DNA from: Leptospira bourretii
GTDB lineage: Bacteria > Spirochaetota > Leptospiria > Leptospirales > Leptospiraceae
Assembly: GCF_004770145.1 (NCBI RefSeq)
Contig: NZ_RQFW01000019.1
Location: 248,001-312,000 of the forward strand
Direction: 5' to 3'
Length of the DNA stretch: 64,000 nt
In this document: in pieces, positions 1-8,703 of the stretch
Layout: every line of letters begins with the position of its first letter
How positions within the stretch are numbered: position 1 is the first letter of the stretch
Program-made: the position numbers and the translations under genes
Notes under the pieces: generated by a model
The model's input: only the letters and a program-made list of their open reading frames with translations
The model's database searches: none
What the model was told of the DNA's origin: nothing

Positions 1-1043
1 ATGGAGTCATAGATCTTGGTTCCTGAGGCAATGAGTTGGCGCACCCCGATGATGGAACGATGCACCTCACATTGGTTCAAAATGGTTCCTTCTGAAATGA
101 GAGCTTGGTTCACGACAGCCTGGATGATTTTGGAAGGAGGGAGAGCCCTCGCCCTCGTATAAATCGGTGTTTTTTCAAGGTATAAATTGAACTTAGGGAT
201 ATGATCGGTTAACATCAAATTGGCTTCGTAAAAAGCTTTGATGGTCCCTATGTCTTCCCAATAACCGTCGTAAGTATAAGCTTTTACTTTTCTTTCTCGG
301 ATGGCCTTTGGTAAAATTTCTTTTCCGAAGTCTGCCATATTGCGGTCTTCTAAAACATCAATGAGAGTGGATGTGTTAAAAATATAAATTCCCATATTCG
401 CAAGGAAGTTACCTTGTTTTGTGCGACAGGATTCCACTTGGGATATTTCTTGTGGTTTTTCTATGAATTCTTGGATGAACCCTCCTACTCCCGATTTGAC
501 AATCCCAAGTCCATAAATTTGGTCTTCGGGGATTGCATTGGTGGCCACCGAAATTTCGGTTTCAGGATCCATCAAATGGCTCTGCATAAAATCAGAGAGG
601 TCCATATTATAAAGTTGGTCACCAGAAAGAATGAGGACGTATTTCGGTTTTTGTTCTCTAATATAAGGAAGGACTTTTCTTACGGCATCAGCTGTCCCTT
701 CAAACCAATTGGCGCTGGATACAGTTTGTTCTGCGGCAATGATTTCGACAAAACTCTTTTGATGGATATTGTTTGTCGCATAGGTTCGGTTGATATGGCG
801 ATTGAGAGAATAAGAATTAAATTGGGTAAGGATAAAGATCTTTTCAAAACCACTGTTAAGTGAATTGGAAATAGGAATGTCAATGAGTCTGTATTTTCCA
901 CCAAAACTGACCGCAGGTTTGGATCTTTTTTCTGTCAGAGGTAATAAACGAGTTCCTTTTCCCCCACCTAAGATGATGGTCAATACTTCATCTTTTTTGA
1001 GAATGAAGTCCACACAATCAATAGAGTCTTCTTGAAATCGCAT
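1..1043 (-). CDS. glgC: Glucose-1-phosphate adenylyltransferase, 3' end missing
   Basis: Makes ADP-glucose from glucose-1-phosphate and ATP, the donor for glycogen or other alpha-glucans. About 347 codons are present and the C-terminal part lies beyond the window start. Translating from the ATG at 1043 gives the nucleotide-binding motif GGGKGTRLLPLT near residue 24, then RSKPAVSFGGKYRLIDIP and SNSLNSG, the signature of bacterial and plant ADP-glucose pyrophosphorylases, and later YVLILSGDQLYNMD. AAGGGAAGG lies just upstream of the ATG as a ribosome binding site. It follows purQ on the same strand after about 54 bases, so it may be co-transcribed with the purine genes. The family call is firm; substrate preference for ADP-glucose over another NDP-sugar is inferred from these motifs. 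Confidence 0.9.
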   Translation of the reverse strand, partial: MRFQEDSIDCVDFILKKDEVLTIILGGGKGTRLLPLTEKRSKPAVSFGGKYRLIDIPISNSLNSGFEKIFILTQFNSYSLNRHINRTYATNNIHQKSFVEIIAAEQTVSSANWFEGTADAVRKVLPYIREQKPKYVLILSGDQLYNMDLSDFMQSHLMDPETEISVATNAIPEDQIYGLGIVKSGVGGFIQEFIEKPQEISQVESCRTKQGNFLANMGIYIFNTSTLIDVLEDRNMADFGKEILPKAIRERKVKAYTYDGYWEDIGTIKAFYEANLMLTDHIPKFNLYLEKTPIYTRARALPPSKIIQAVVNQALISEGTILNQCEVHRSIIGVRQLIASGTKIYDS

Positions 1044-1097
1044 ACCTTCCCTTGTAATTCCATTGGACGAAAAAGCAAGAAAAGGTTAAAAAGATTT

Positions 1098-1745
1098 CTA
1101 TTTTTTTAAGAGAGCCTCTAAGATTTGTTTTCCATCCATCTTTCCCGTATAAGGATTTACGGCTCTTTCTGGATGGGGCATCATTCCTAGAACGTTTCCA
1201 GCTTCATTACAAATCCCAGCAATATCATGTAAGGAACCGTTAGGATTTTCTTTATAACGAAAAACCACCTGTCCATTTTTTTCTAATCGTTCTAAAGTAT
1301 CTGCATCAGCAAAATAAGCACCTTCGCCGTGAGCAATCGGAATGGATAGTGTTCCTTTGATTTCTTTTGCGATCCTATTTTCCGAAACGGGAACGAGGTC
1401 CACATCTTTACAAATGTATTTTAAAGTTCGATTATGAAGTAAGGCACCAGGAAGGAGTCCCGCTTCGGTGAGGATTTGGAATCCATTACAAACTCCTAAT
1501 ACCTTTCCGCCTTGGTTTGCGTATTTGACTACGGATTCCATTGCGTTCGAAAACTTAGCCATTGCCCCGCATCGTAAATAATCTCCAAAAGAGAACCCAC
1601 CAGGGAGCACAACTAAGTCCGGTTGATCAGAAAAAGATTCTTTGTACCAAGTATAGTCTACGCGAGCACCAAATTCCGATTCAAGAACCGACCCTACATC
1701 TTTATCACAATTGGAACCAGGAAAGGTAACCACCCGAACCTTCAT
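1098..1745 (-). CDS. purQ: Phosphoribosylformylglycinamidine synthase subunit PurQ
   Basis: Glutamine amidotransferase subunit of the three-part FGAM synthase (PurL-PurS-PurQ) in step 4 of purine synthesis; it releases ammonia from glutamine. The 215 residues have the usual small-PurQ length. Visible class-I amidotransferase motifs are VLPGGFSFGDYLRCGAMA, the nucleophile region VLGVCNGFQILTEAGLLPG (catalytic Cys), and the catalytic His/Glu pair in MMPHPERAV near the end. Its ATG overlaps the last 4 bases of purS, a coupling typical of subunits made in fixed ratio. purC lies just before purS. The large subunit purL is not in the window. Confidence 0.97.
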   Translation of the reverse strand: MKVRVVTFPGSNCDKDVGSVLESEFGARVDYTWYKESFSDQPDLVVLPGGFSFGDYLRCGAMAKFSNAMESVVKYANQGGKVLGVCNGFQILTEAGLLPGALLHNRTLKYICKDVDLVPVSENRIAKEIKGTLSIPIAHGEGAYFADADTLERLEKNGQVVFRYKENPNGSLHDIAGICNEAGNVLGMMPHPERAVNPYTGKMDGKQILEALLKK

Positions 1746-1990
1746 ACTTTCTCCACAACCAACCGGTATGTTTCAATGACTTGGTTCACTAAGACCGATT
1801 CACAAATTTCTTTGGCAAGTGTCTCTGCCTCAGCCAAAGATTTGGCATCGATTTTCATTTCGATGTATTTCCCAACCCTTAAGTCAGAGATAGAACTTTT
1901 CCCTTGGTCGTGAAGGGTGCGGAGAACGGTTTGGCCTTGTGGGTCAAGGACCGATTCTTTGAGAGTGACGTTTATTTTTGCGACAAACAT
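1742..1990 (-). CDS. purS: Phosphoribosylformylglycinamidine synthase subunit PurS
   Basis: Small bridging subunit of the three-part FGAM synthase, which holds PurQ and PurL together. It is 82 residues, the normal size, with the family pattern of an N-terminal beta strand ([18 protein letters not shown]), a middle segment with VLRTLHDQG, and [10 protein letters not shown]. It overlaps the end of purC by 19 bases and the start of purQ by 4 bases, so the three genes form a translationally coupled purC-purS-purQ unit. Confidence 0.95.
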   Translation of the reverse strand: MFVAKINVTLKESVLDPQGQTVLRTLHDQGKSSISDLRVGKYIEMKIDAKSLAEAETLAKEICESVLVNQVIETYRLVVEKV

Positions 1991-2829
1991 AGCGTGATTT
2001 TATCTTCCAATTCCAAGTATTTTTTACGTAGTTCTAGGATCAAGGATTCGGGCAAAGCAGGTGCGGGAGGATTTTTGTCCCAATCGGTGGATTCGAGCCA
2101 ATTCCGTAAAATTTGTTTATCAAAACTGGCTGGGGTTTTGCCAAGAGCATAGGTGGAAGCATCCCAATACCGCGAAGAATCTGGAGTGAGGATTTCATCA
2201 ATTAAGATGGGATCTCCATCCACCAGGCCAAATTCAAATTTTGTATCACAAAGAAGGATCCCTTGGTTTGCCATTTGTTTATGGGCTGCATTGTAAAGAT
2301 GGAGAGATAGGTTTTTCAGTTTGGAAAATAGTTCCTGACCCACTTCCTCTTCCATTGTTGATTCACTTACATTTTCGTCATGACCAGAATCATTTTTCCG
2401 AGCCGGAGTAAAGATTGGTGTTTCAAATTGGTGTGATTCCAAAAGACCTTGGGGATAATGAACATGGGCAATGGTCCCATTTGTTTTGTATTCCTTCCAA
2501 GCAGAACCTGTCAAATACCCACGAACCACACATTCAAAATCAATTCGTTTTGCTTTTTTAACAAGGACCGAACGATCCCTTAGAGATTCCTCATTTTGAA
2601 AGGGAGGGGGAAATTTTGATACATCATCGGTAATCAAATGATTGGGAATTTCAGGGAAATTTCGAAACCAAGTGGTGGAAATTCTTGTGAGAATCTTTCC
2701 TTTGTCCGGAACAGGTTCTTCAAAAACAACATCAAATGCTGAAATTCGGTCTGTAGCGACGAGAAGAAGAGAATCTCCCAAATCATACACATCCCTTACT
2801 TTTCCTTTATAACTAGGGGTTGGAATCAT
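1972..2829 (-). CDS. purC: Phosphoribosylaminoimidazole-succinocarboxamide synthase
   Basis: SAICAR synthetase joins CAIR and aspartate using ATP in purine synthesis. Motifs seen: [27 protein letters not shown] at the N-terminus, [28 protein letters not shown], and [15 protein letters not shown] near the C-terminus. I place the start at the ATG at 2829, not at the in-frame GTG at 2841, because this ATG overlaps the TGA of the upstream phosphatase gene as ATGA, a common coupling arrangement. This gives 285 residues. Pairing with purS and purQ is expected; the response-regulator gene directly upstream is not a usual partner. Confidence 0.96.
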   Translation of the reverse strand: MIPTPSYKGKVRDVYDLGDSLLLVATDRISAFDVVFEEPVPDKGKILTRISTTWFRNFPEIPNHLITDDVSKFPPPFQNEESLRDRSVLVKKAKRIDFECVVRGYLTGSAWKEYKTNGTIAHVHYPQGLLESHQFETPIFTPARKNDSGHDENVSESTMEEEVGQELFSKLKNLSLHLYNAAHKQMANQGILLCDTKFEFGLVDGDPILIDEILTPDSSRYWDASTYALGKTPASFDKQILRNWLESTDWDKNPPAPALPESLILELRKKYLELEDKITLCLSQK

Positions 2830-3953
2830 AACTGTATACACACCATTGCCATATCATCACTCGGAGTGGACGCACCACAAAATTCTAATATTTTCGTTTG
2901 CACTGACTGTAGAATATCTTTTCCAGACTTTACGGATTCATGAAAAATATCCTTCATTCCTTCTTCTGTAATGTATTCCGACTTTGGGTTCATTGCTTCA
3001 CTGGCCCCATCGGTATACATAAAAAACATAGATCCTGTTTTTAATTGTACAGTTTGAACTTCATCATTTGCCGCAAAATTAATTCCCATAATCATGGGAC
3101 TCATCCCTTTTAAAAACCTGGTTTCCCCATCCATATAAACAATTGGAGCCGGATGGCCTCCGTTGATATAAGAAAGTTTTAAGTCTTGATCTAGAATCGC
3201 ATAACAAAAAGTAATCGCATAATCTTCAGGTAACACTAATTCCATGTTTTTTCTTAAATGTGCCACACGTTCTCTAAGATCCATAGTAGACACTAAGTTA
3301 AATAATTGCATTTTGAACATGGCACCAATGAGGGCCGCACTCGGTCCATGCCCAGAACAATCAGCAATGACAATATGGAGTTTTTTTTCTTCGATCCAAG
3401 AATCAACAAAGTCCCCACCAATTTGTAAGTAAGGATGGAACAAAGTCTGTGCTTTGATCCCGTTCCAAATAAAACTTTTTTCAGGAATGAGTTGGTCTTG
3501 GACACGCCTTGCTGTCTGTAATTCTTTTTCGTATTTACTTTTTTGTCTGTACAACTCGTCCTGTAAGTCCTTCAAACGAATGACAGAATGAATTTTTGCA
3601 ACTAGTTCCCTTTTGTTGAAAGGTTTGTTAATAAAATCATCTCCACCATTTTTCATGGCTTCTTGAAACCCTACTTCTCTTTCGATTGAAGTGATAAAGA
3701 GGATCGGAAGGAGTTTGAACTGATCCATCGTCCGTAGTTCCCTACAAAAAGAAAACCCATCTTGGACCGGCATATTTACATCTAACAAAAGTGTATCGAT
3801 TGCCGTGTTTAACAATACCAAACGTGCTTCTTCTGCAGAAAAGGCCGTATATGTTTTAAAACCTTCTTGTTGCAAAAGGTATTTCAAAAGTTCCACGTTT
3901 TCTGGAACGTCATCTACGATGAGAATGGTATGAGTAGATTCTTCTTTTGGCAT
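2826..3953 (-). CDS. Response regulator with PP2C-type (RsbU/SpoIIE-like) phosphatase output
   Basis: Two-domain signalling protein of 375 residues. The N-terminal receiver domain (about residues 8-125) has the acidic pair Asp14/Asp15, phosphoacceptor Asp58 in LLLDVNMP, Thr88 and Lys110 in FINKPF. A helical linker with a likely coiled coil (about 128-160) leads to a SpoIIE-type serine phosphatase domain (about 165-375), with metal-binding and core motifs [39 protein letters not shown] and SDDMAMV. Such proteins usually dephosphorylate an anti-anti-sigma factor in partner switching; that target is inferred and no STAS protein is adjacent. It starts 3 bases after the ccmC stop and its TGA overlaps the purC ATG, so it sits inside a ccm-pur transcript. 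Confidence 0.9.
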   Translation of the reverse strand: MPKEESTHTILIVDDVPENVELLKYLLQQEGFKTYTAFSAEEARLVLLNTAIDTLLLDVNMPVQDGFSFCRELRTMDQFKLLPILFITSIEREVGFQEAMKNGGDDFINKPFNKRELVAKIHSVIRLKDLQDELYRQKSKYEKELQTARRVQDQLIPEKSFIWNGIKAQTLFHPYLQIGGDFVDSWIEEKKLHIVIADCSGHGPSAALIGAMFKMQLFNLVSTMDLRERVAHLRKNMELVLPEDYAITFCYAILDQDLKLSYINGGHPAPIVYMDGETRFLKGMSPMIMGINFAANDEVQTVQLKTGSMFFMYTDGASEAMNPKSEYITEEGMKDIFHESVKSGKDILQSVQTKILEFCGASTPSDDMAMVCIQL

Positions 3954-3956
3954 ATT

Positions 3957-4673
3957 CTAATCCAGTTCCGATTTCAGTTTGGATCTAATATCTTGGATTT
4001 TTTCACTACGGTTGGAAACAAGAAAAAGGAAAAGAAAGAGAAAGTGGAAGGCAATCACCCCAAGCCACATACTTTGTTTCATATCAGAATCCATCCCCCC
4101 TTTTCCAAGAACACTGCCAGGGTGGTTTCCTGGGTTTTCAATCCACCGAATAGCTCCCCAGGTAAGAACGGCACTCACGGCACAAAGGACGGAAAGATAA
4201 GCGGAAAGAATGGCTTTTTTGGATTTGGCAGGGACTAAATAACGGAAAATAAAATAACTTACCAAGGAAATACAAAGAATAAAGAAAGATTGTAACCTAG
4301 CATCCGTTTTGTCCCAAGGAACTCCCCAGGCGCTATAGGCCCAAATCGGGCCAGAAAACAAAACTCCAACCGCAAATAAAAAGGAAAGTTGGTTTGCAGT
4401 AAAGGCAAGTCTGTCCCAAAGCAAATTTCTGGTAAAAAGAAAAATTAGGGAAAAAACAAAAGAAAGGATTGGGCCATATAACGCAACCCAGGCGACCGGA
4501 ACATGTAAATAAAAAATCCTGTGACTTAGTCCTTGTTCCAAAATGACATTAGGATACACTAACGAAAAGATAACGGCAAAGACAAGTGTGGTGCACACAA
4601 CGAGATAAAAACCGATGTCGAAAACAGGGTGGAATATCCGAATCTTACGTTCCATTTTATTCCAAATTTTCAA
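3957..4673 (-). CDS. ccmC: Cytochrome c biogenesis protein CcmC-like
   Basis: Multi-pass membrane protein (238 residues, about six hydrophobic segments) of the haem-handling protein family used in system I cytochrome c maturation. Evidence is the sequence [16 protein letters not shown] with the haem-ligand His, the tryptophan-rich periplasmic segment [20 protein letters not shown], and a later His in [12 protein letters not shown]. The Trp segment is a thinned version of the textbook WGTWWVWDARL motif: the DARL end is kept but two Trp are missing. ccmB and ccmA lie directly upstream. No ccmD, ccmE, ccmF or ccmH is visible here. Confidence 0.88.
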   Translation of the reverse strand: MKIWNKMERKIRIFHPVFDIGFYLVVCTTLVFAVIFSLVYPNVILEQGLSHRIFYLHVPVAWVALYGPILSFVFSLIFLFTRNLLWDRLAFTANQLSFLFAVGVLFSGPIWAYSAWGVPWDKTDARLQSFFILCISLVSYFIFRYLVPAKSKKAILSAYLSVLCAVSAVLTWGAIRWIENPGNHPGSVLGKGGMDSDMKQSMWLGVIAFHFLFLFLFLVSNRSEKIQDIRSKLKSELD

Positions 4674-4706
4674 AGATAGAAAGAAATTCTAGGAGAAAAC
4701 AAGGTC

Positions 4707-5381
4707 TCAGTGCTCATTCCTAAGAATCTCAATCATCACCGAACCAAGCGTTGCATAAAAAATCATAAAAAACAAGAGAAGTCCCACGGACGGTAGGTAA
4801 AACCCTGGTTCCAGCCAATACCGATGTTCCGCTTCCAACCCAAAAAGAAATAGTGGAATGGAAAACGGCAGTTGCAACAAGGGAATGATAATTTCTTTCA
4901 AACGACTCTCAAAAGCGATGAGCCCAAGGGAAACTCCAAGAAACACAAGAGACCCACTACCAAGGTTAGCAAAAAGCCATTCTCCGAAAAACCGATCCAT
5001 ACTCATGTTTTGAAAGAAAACGGAAAGGACCAAAACAAGGGCACCATTCACAAGTATGGTACAAAACCAAATGGCAAAGGACTTGGCCAAATAAAGGGAA
5101 ATTGGACTCACAAAAGAGAGACTTGCCTCCCAACCCATCGATTCTCGTTCTTCCCAAAGGCTTTGGCTTACAATCACAAAGTTAAGGATAAATATAATGG
5201 CCCATTTGATCCCACGTACACTTCTTTCCGTTAACATTTCATTTACTTCGATGGAGGTATAAAAAATAAATACCACAGAAACACTCAAAGTAAAAAGAGA
5301 AAGGATCCCACCAAGAGACCTACCAATCAGATAAAATTCTTTTTTAAGTAAGGTGAGTAACAAAAGCCCCCCCCTTTTCAA
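4707..5381 (-). CDS. ccmB: Haem exporter membrane subunit CcmB-like
   Basis: Membrane subunit of the CcmAB ABC transporter that drives release of haem-loaded CcmE from CcmC. It is 224 residues with six hydrophobic segments, and its position between ccmA and ccmC supports the call. Family-like features are LKKEFYLIGRSLGGILSL at the N-terminus and ESMGWEASLSFVSPISLYLAKS after the second segment. The listed ATG at 5381 overlaps ccmA by 38 bases and is followed by an eight-G run (bases 5367-5374). A TTG at 5363 just after that run is an alternative start that would leave the homopolymer in the ribosome-binding region. Confidence 0.85.
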   Translation of the reverse strand: MKRGGLLLLTLLKKEFYLIGRSLGGILSLFTLSVSVVFIFYTSIEVNEMLTERSVRGIKWAIIFILNFVIVSQSLWEERESMGWEASLSFVSPISLYLAKSFAIWFCTILVNGALVLVLSVFFQNMSMDRFFGEWLFANLGSGSLVFLGVSLGLIAFESRLKEIIIPLLQLPFSIPLFLFGLEAEHRYWLEPGFYLPSVGLLLFFMIFYATLGSVMIEILRNEH

Positions 5382-5964
5382 TTTGTAATTGGGATGTACA
5401 TTTTAATTCATCGGGAATCGAATGGAGGACTGCCAAAATCAATTTTGATTTGGATTCTTCATTGAGAAGATCGCTGAGAATTTTTGAGGAATCAGCATCT
5501 AACCCGGTGTAAGGTTCATCAAACAAAATCACATCTGCCGAAGAAAGTAGAACCCGAAGGATGGCAGCTTTTTGTTTCATTCCACGTGAAAAGGTATGAA
5601 TGGGATCCCAAATCCGTTTTTGTAACCGGAAAGATTCTAAAAGTTGGTTTTTCCTTGTTTGGTCCAAAGGACGCCCGTCTAACTTTGCAAAATATTCTAA
5701 ATTCTCTTCTAAACTTAAGGAGGAGTAAAATCCCAACTCATGACCAAGATAACTCAATTTTTTTTTGCCTTGGTGCCAAGTCCATTTGGGAGATGATAAA
5801 GAATGGTGGTAAATTTCTTTGAGAAGAGTGGACTTCCCTGCTCCATTTTCTCCGAGCACAGCCACAAGTCCTGTCTCAAAAAAAGAAAGATAAATCTCTT
5901 TCAGTAAGACCTTTTCGCCGACAGTTATAGTAAGCGCTTTTGTTTCCAAAAGGGTTTGGTTCAT
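5344..5964 (-). CDS. ccmA: Haem exporter ATP-binding subunit CcmA-like
   Basis: ATPase subunit of the CcmAB transporter, 206 residues, close to the family norm. Walker A is GENGAGKSTLLK (about residues 39-50), the signature is TFSRGMKQKAAILRVLL, and Walker B is ADVILFDEPYTGLD followed by the H-loop AVLHS. It is the first gene of the minus-strand ccmA-ccmB-ccmC run. Only 8 bases separate its start from the ATG of the divergent TPR gene, so both promoters must lie inside the opposite gene or overlap closely. Confidence 0.87.
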   Translation of the reverse strand: MNQTLLETKALTITVGEKVLLKEIYLSFFETGLVAVLGENGAGKSTLLKEIYHHSLSSPKWTWHQGKKKLSYLGHELGFYSSLSLEENLEYFAKLDGRPLDQTRKNQLLESFRLQKRIWDPIHTFSRGMKQKAAILRVLLSSADVILFDEPYTGLDADSSKILSDLLNEESKSKLILAVLHSIPDELKCTSQLQIEKGGAFVTHLT

Positions 5965-5972
5965 TCTACACC

Positions 5973-6989
5973 ATGTTCTTCCGTAGCTTTAGTATCGCAC
6001 TTCTGTTTTTATTCCCCACTCTGATTTGGGGACAAAAATTGATTGGAAACGTGGAATACCCAGAAATCCTCTGGGGCAAAGACCAAGAATTTGATACTTC
6101 TGATTTTCCCAATGGGTCTTTTATTTACCACAAAGACGATTTTATCCTCGCCAGGGGAAAACTCTTCCAAGGGGAACCTCCCAAATCAAATGGAAGTTTT
6201 ACTTACGAACAAGAAACCATCACCAATTCTGGAAAATGGAATAATGATACTCTTGAAATTTTATTTTCAGAAAAACCAAATGTTCGTCTCGAAGTGATCA
6301 AACGTTTAGAAGCTGGCATTCGTTTTGATCCCCAATTTTTTCCTTTCCGATACAATTTAGGAAGATTGTATTCACTTGAAATGAAATATGAAAAAGCTTT
6401 GGTTGAATTTGAATATGCCAAAGCAGAAATGCCAGATTATTTTAAAACCTATCTCCACATTGCGATTCTTTCCGAAATCACACGCCAAGTGTATTATGCG
6501 ATTATGAATTATAAACTGGCGGTAGAAAAAAATCCCTATGACACTGAGGCTTTAATCCGTCTGGCTGATCATTATTTGGCCACAGGTTTAAAAAACAGAG
6601 CACTTCTCTATTTAAACAAAGCCCTGAAGATTGAAGAAGAAAGTCCAAATGTGAAATTAGGATTTGCAAGACTCGAAATGGAAAAAGGAAATTTTCATAT
6701 CGCATATAAAATTTTTAATCGCACCACTCTCACCACAGCGGAAGGAAAACCAAAACCTTACGATAAAAAATTTCATTATTATTTTGCAGAGACTGCTTCC
6801 AAAGTCACTGACTATGAAACGGCAGAAGAAGAATATACAAAGATGCTTACCTTTACAAATGATCCCTTTTTTGCCACAGTTTCTTCCAAAGTCATTGCAA
6901 GAAGACGTGACATTGCGAAAAAATTTGCCGAAGCAAAACGAACTCAATTGGATGATTCAGAAGAAGAAACAGCTCCCCCAAACGAATGA
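5973..6989 (+). CDS. Exported TPR-repeat protein
   Basis: Protein of unknown role with a cleavable signal peptide and tetratricopeptide repeats. From the ATG at 5973 it begins MFFRSFSIALLFLFPTLIWG, a clear hydrophobic export signal with likely cleavage around WG-QK; the upstream in-frame TTG at 5940 would bury this signal and is less likely. TPR-like helices run from about residue 120 to 280, for example YNLGRLYSLEMKYEKALVEF, NYKLAVEKNPYDTEALIRLA and LLYLNKALKIEEESPNVKLG. It probably scaffolds protein contacts in the periplasm. It is convergent with, and overlaps by 46 bases, the ABC ATPase gene that follows. Confidence 0.8.
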   Translation: MFFRSFSIALLFLFPTLIWGQKLIGNVEYPEILWGKDQEFDTSDFPNGSFIYHKDDFILARGKLFQGEPPKSNGSFTYEQETITNSGKWNNDTLEILFSEKPNVRLEVIKRLEAGIRFDPQFFPFRYNLGRLYSLEMKYEKALVEFEYAKAEMPDYFKTYLHIAILSEITRQVYYAIMNYKLAVEKNPYDTEALIRLADHYLATGLKNRALLYLNKALKIEEESPNVKLGFARLEMEKGNFHIAYKIFNRTTLTTAEGKPKPYDKKFHYYFAETASKVTDYETAEEEYTKMLTFTNDPFFATVSSKVIARRRDIAKKFAEAKRTQLDDSEEETAPPNE

Positions 6990-7732
6990 TTCCTAGCTTC
7001 CTTTAATGTTTGTAACAACTGAGACTTTGGGTTTGATAGAATCTCATTCGTTGGACCAAATTCTACAATTTCTCCACCATCCAAAACAAAAATCTGATCA
7101 CACATATACGATAAAAATCCTAAATCATGAGATACTATAAACATTCCTATGTTTTCAGTTTGGTTGATTTGTTTTAGTTCTTCTGCAATTTTTTTTTGGA
7201 CAAGAACATCAAGAGCGGTGACAGGTTCATCCAAAAGTAAATATTCAGGAGAAGTGAGTAAGGCTCGAAGGATGGCAAATCGTTGCAATTGACCACCACT
7301 TAACTCTTGTTTTGTCCTTTCTAACAATTCTTTTGGCAAATCAAATCGGTCACAAAAAGTCTCAATACGAATCCGTTCTCTTTTTTTGGTATCCTCAGAT
7401 AAAAAAATTCCCCTTTGGATACGGATTGGTTCGAGTAACAATTCTCTCATAGTGCCTATATGAGAAAAACTCCCATGTGGGTCTTGGAAGACTGGTTGTA
7501 GTTTGGGATTTTGCCTTTGGGGTAATTTCTCTTCTTTCCAATGCAGAGACCCACTCCACTTGTATCCAGATGTTTCGTCGAGTAGTCCTAAGGCCAACCG
7601 GAACAAAGTTGATTTCCCGGAACCTGATTTACCAATGAGGCCCGTAATCAGATTTGGCTTTGCTACTAAATTGATATTCTGTAAAAGTTGGCGTCCACCA
7701 ATATGTACCGAAATATTTTTAAGAGTAAACAT
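6944..7732 (-). CDS. ABC transporter ATP-binding protein, oligopeptide/nickel type
   Basis: ATPase subunit of about 262 residues like DppF/OppF/NikE. Walker A is GLIGKSGSGKSTLFR, the Q-loop lies in LQPVFQDPHGSFSHIGTM, the signature is QELSGGQLQRFAILRALL, Walker B is YLLLDEPVTALD, and the H-loop is FIVSHDLGFL. The C-terminal piece with EFGPTNEILSNPKS is typical of this subfamily. The ATG at 7732 has GGAG eight bases upstream and is preferred over the GTG at 7741. No permease, binding protein or second ATPase lies nearby, so it is an orphan that must work with distant partners. Its 3' end overlaps the TPR gene on the other strand. Confidence 0.88.
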   Translation of the reverse strand: MFTLKNISVHIGGRQLLQNINLVAKPNLITGLIGKSGSGKSTLFRLALGLLDETSGYKWSGSLHWKEEKLPQRQNPKLQPVFQDPHGSFSHIGTMRELLLEPIRIQRGIFLSEDTKKRERIRIETFCDRFDLPKELLERTKQELSGGQLQRFAILRALLTSPEYLLLDEPVTALDVLVQKKIAEELKQINQTENIGMFIVSHDLGFLSYMCDQIFVLDGGEIVEFGPTNEILSNPKSQLLQTLKEARNHSFGGAVSSSESSN

Positions 7733-7803
7733 TGGGTTCACTCCATAAAATCATTGCGTTTCTTATTTTTAACATCAAGTTGAAGGAGAAGGAGAATGGA
7801 GAA

Positions 7804-8703
7804 TTGGAACAAATTAAAATCACAGAAGTAGGCCCAAGAGATGGACTGCAAAATGAAAAAACCATTCTTTCCACTCAGGATAAATTTGAATTCGTATCCC
7901 GTCTAGTAGAAAGCGGATTGAAACATATAGAACTCACTTCCTTTGTCCGCAAAGACCGAATCCCGCAAATGGGAGATGCATTAGAACTCTCAAAACTCAT
8001 CCTCCCAAAGTATAAAAACCTAGTGCAGTTTTCCTCTCTCACACCCAATGCCAAAGGTTATGAAGGAGCAAAGGAGGCCGGTTTTTCCGAGGTAGCAGTT
8101 TTTACTGCCACTTCAGAAACCTTTACCAAAAAAAATATCAATATGACGATTGAAGAGAGTTTGGAATTTTTTAAACCCATCTTCTCCCAAGCAAAATCCG
8201 ATGGAATCAAGGTAAGAGGATATATCTCCACCGTAATTGCATGCCCTTATGAAGGAAAAATAAAACCAGAAAAAACCCTGGAAGTCGCTAAACGACTGCT
8301 AGATGCCGGAGTATACGAAATTTCTCTAGGCGATACGATTGGAGTCGCTGTCCCTTCGGAAGTAGAATCTCTTTTGGAAGTTCTTTTGAAAAAAATCCCT
8401 AACAATCTACTAGCAGGTCACTTCCATGACACCTATGGAATGGCCATCGCAAACACCAAACAAGCGCTCAGTATGGGACTTCGTAGTTTTGATAGTTCAG
8501 CCGGAGGACTCGGAGGTTGTCCTTACGCTAAAGGAGCTGCTGGAAATGTGGCCACCGAAGATCTCGTGTATTTTTTACATAGAGAAGGATATACAACTGG
8601 AATCCAATTGGATTCTCTAATTTCTGCCAGCCGATTTATGGAAGAAAAAATCGGAAGAAAACTAACCTCAAGAACTTATATTGCAATGAAGAATGCCGAT
8701 TGA
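7804..8703 (+). CDS. mvaB: Hydroxymethylglutaryl-CoA lyase
   Basis: Cleaves HMG-CoA to acetyl-CoA and acetoacetate in leucine and ketone metabolism. Motifs: the metal and substrate site ITEVGPRDGLQNEK near the N-terminus, ELTSFVRKDRIPQM, SLGDTIGVAVPSEV, the metal-binding GHFHDTYGMAIAN, and the glycine-rich catalytic loop GGLGGCPYAKGAAGNVATED with the catalytic Cys. About 300 residues matches the family. I choose the TTG at 7804, which has GGAG at 7791-7794; the longer frame from the TTG at 7732 adds residues the family lacks. An out-of-frame ATG at 7796 lies between ribosome binding site and start. It overlaps the next gene by 11 bases. Confidence 0.92.
   Translation: MEQIKITEVGPRDGLQNEKTILSTQDKFEFVSRLVESGLKHIELTSFVRKDRIPQMGDALELSKLILPKYKNLVQFSSLTPNAKGYEGAKEAGFSEVAVFTATSETFTKKNINMTIEESLEFFKPIFSQAKSDGIKVRGYISTVIACPYEGKIKPEKTLEVAKRLLDAGVYEISLGDTIGVAVPSEVESLLEVLLKKIPNNLLAGHFHDTYGMAIANTKQALSMGLRSFDSSAGGLGGCPYAKGAAGNVATEDLVYFLHREGYTTGIQLDSLISASRFMEEKIGRKLTSRTYIAMKNAD

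Noticed and set aside
414..863. 149-codon plus-strand frame at the window start
   Set aside because: Opposite to glgC, whose motifs are unambiguous on the minus strand.
7732..7803. Longer HMG-CoA lyase start at a TTG
   Set aside because: The extra residues do not belong to the family, and the ribosome binding site sits downstream of this codon.
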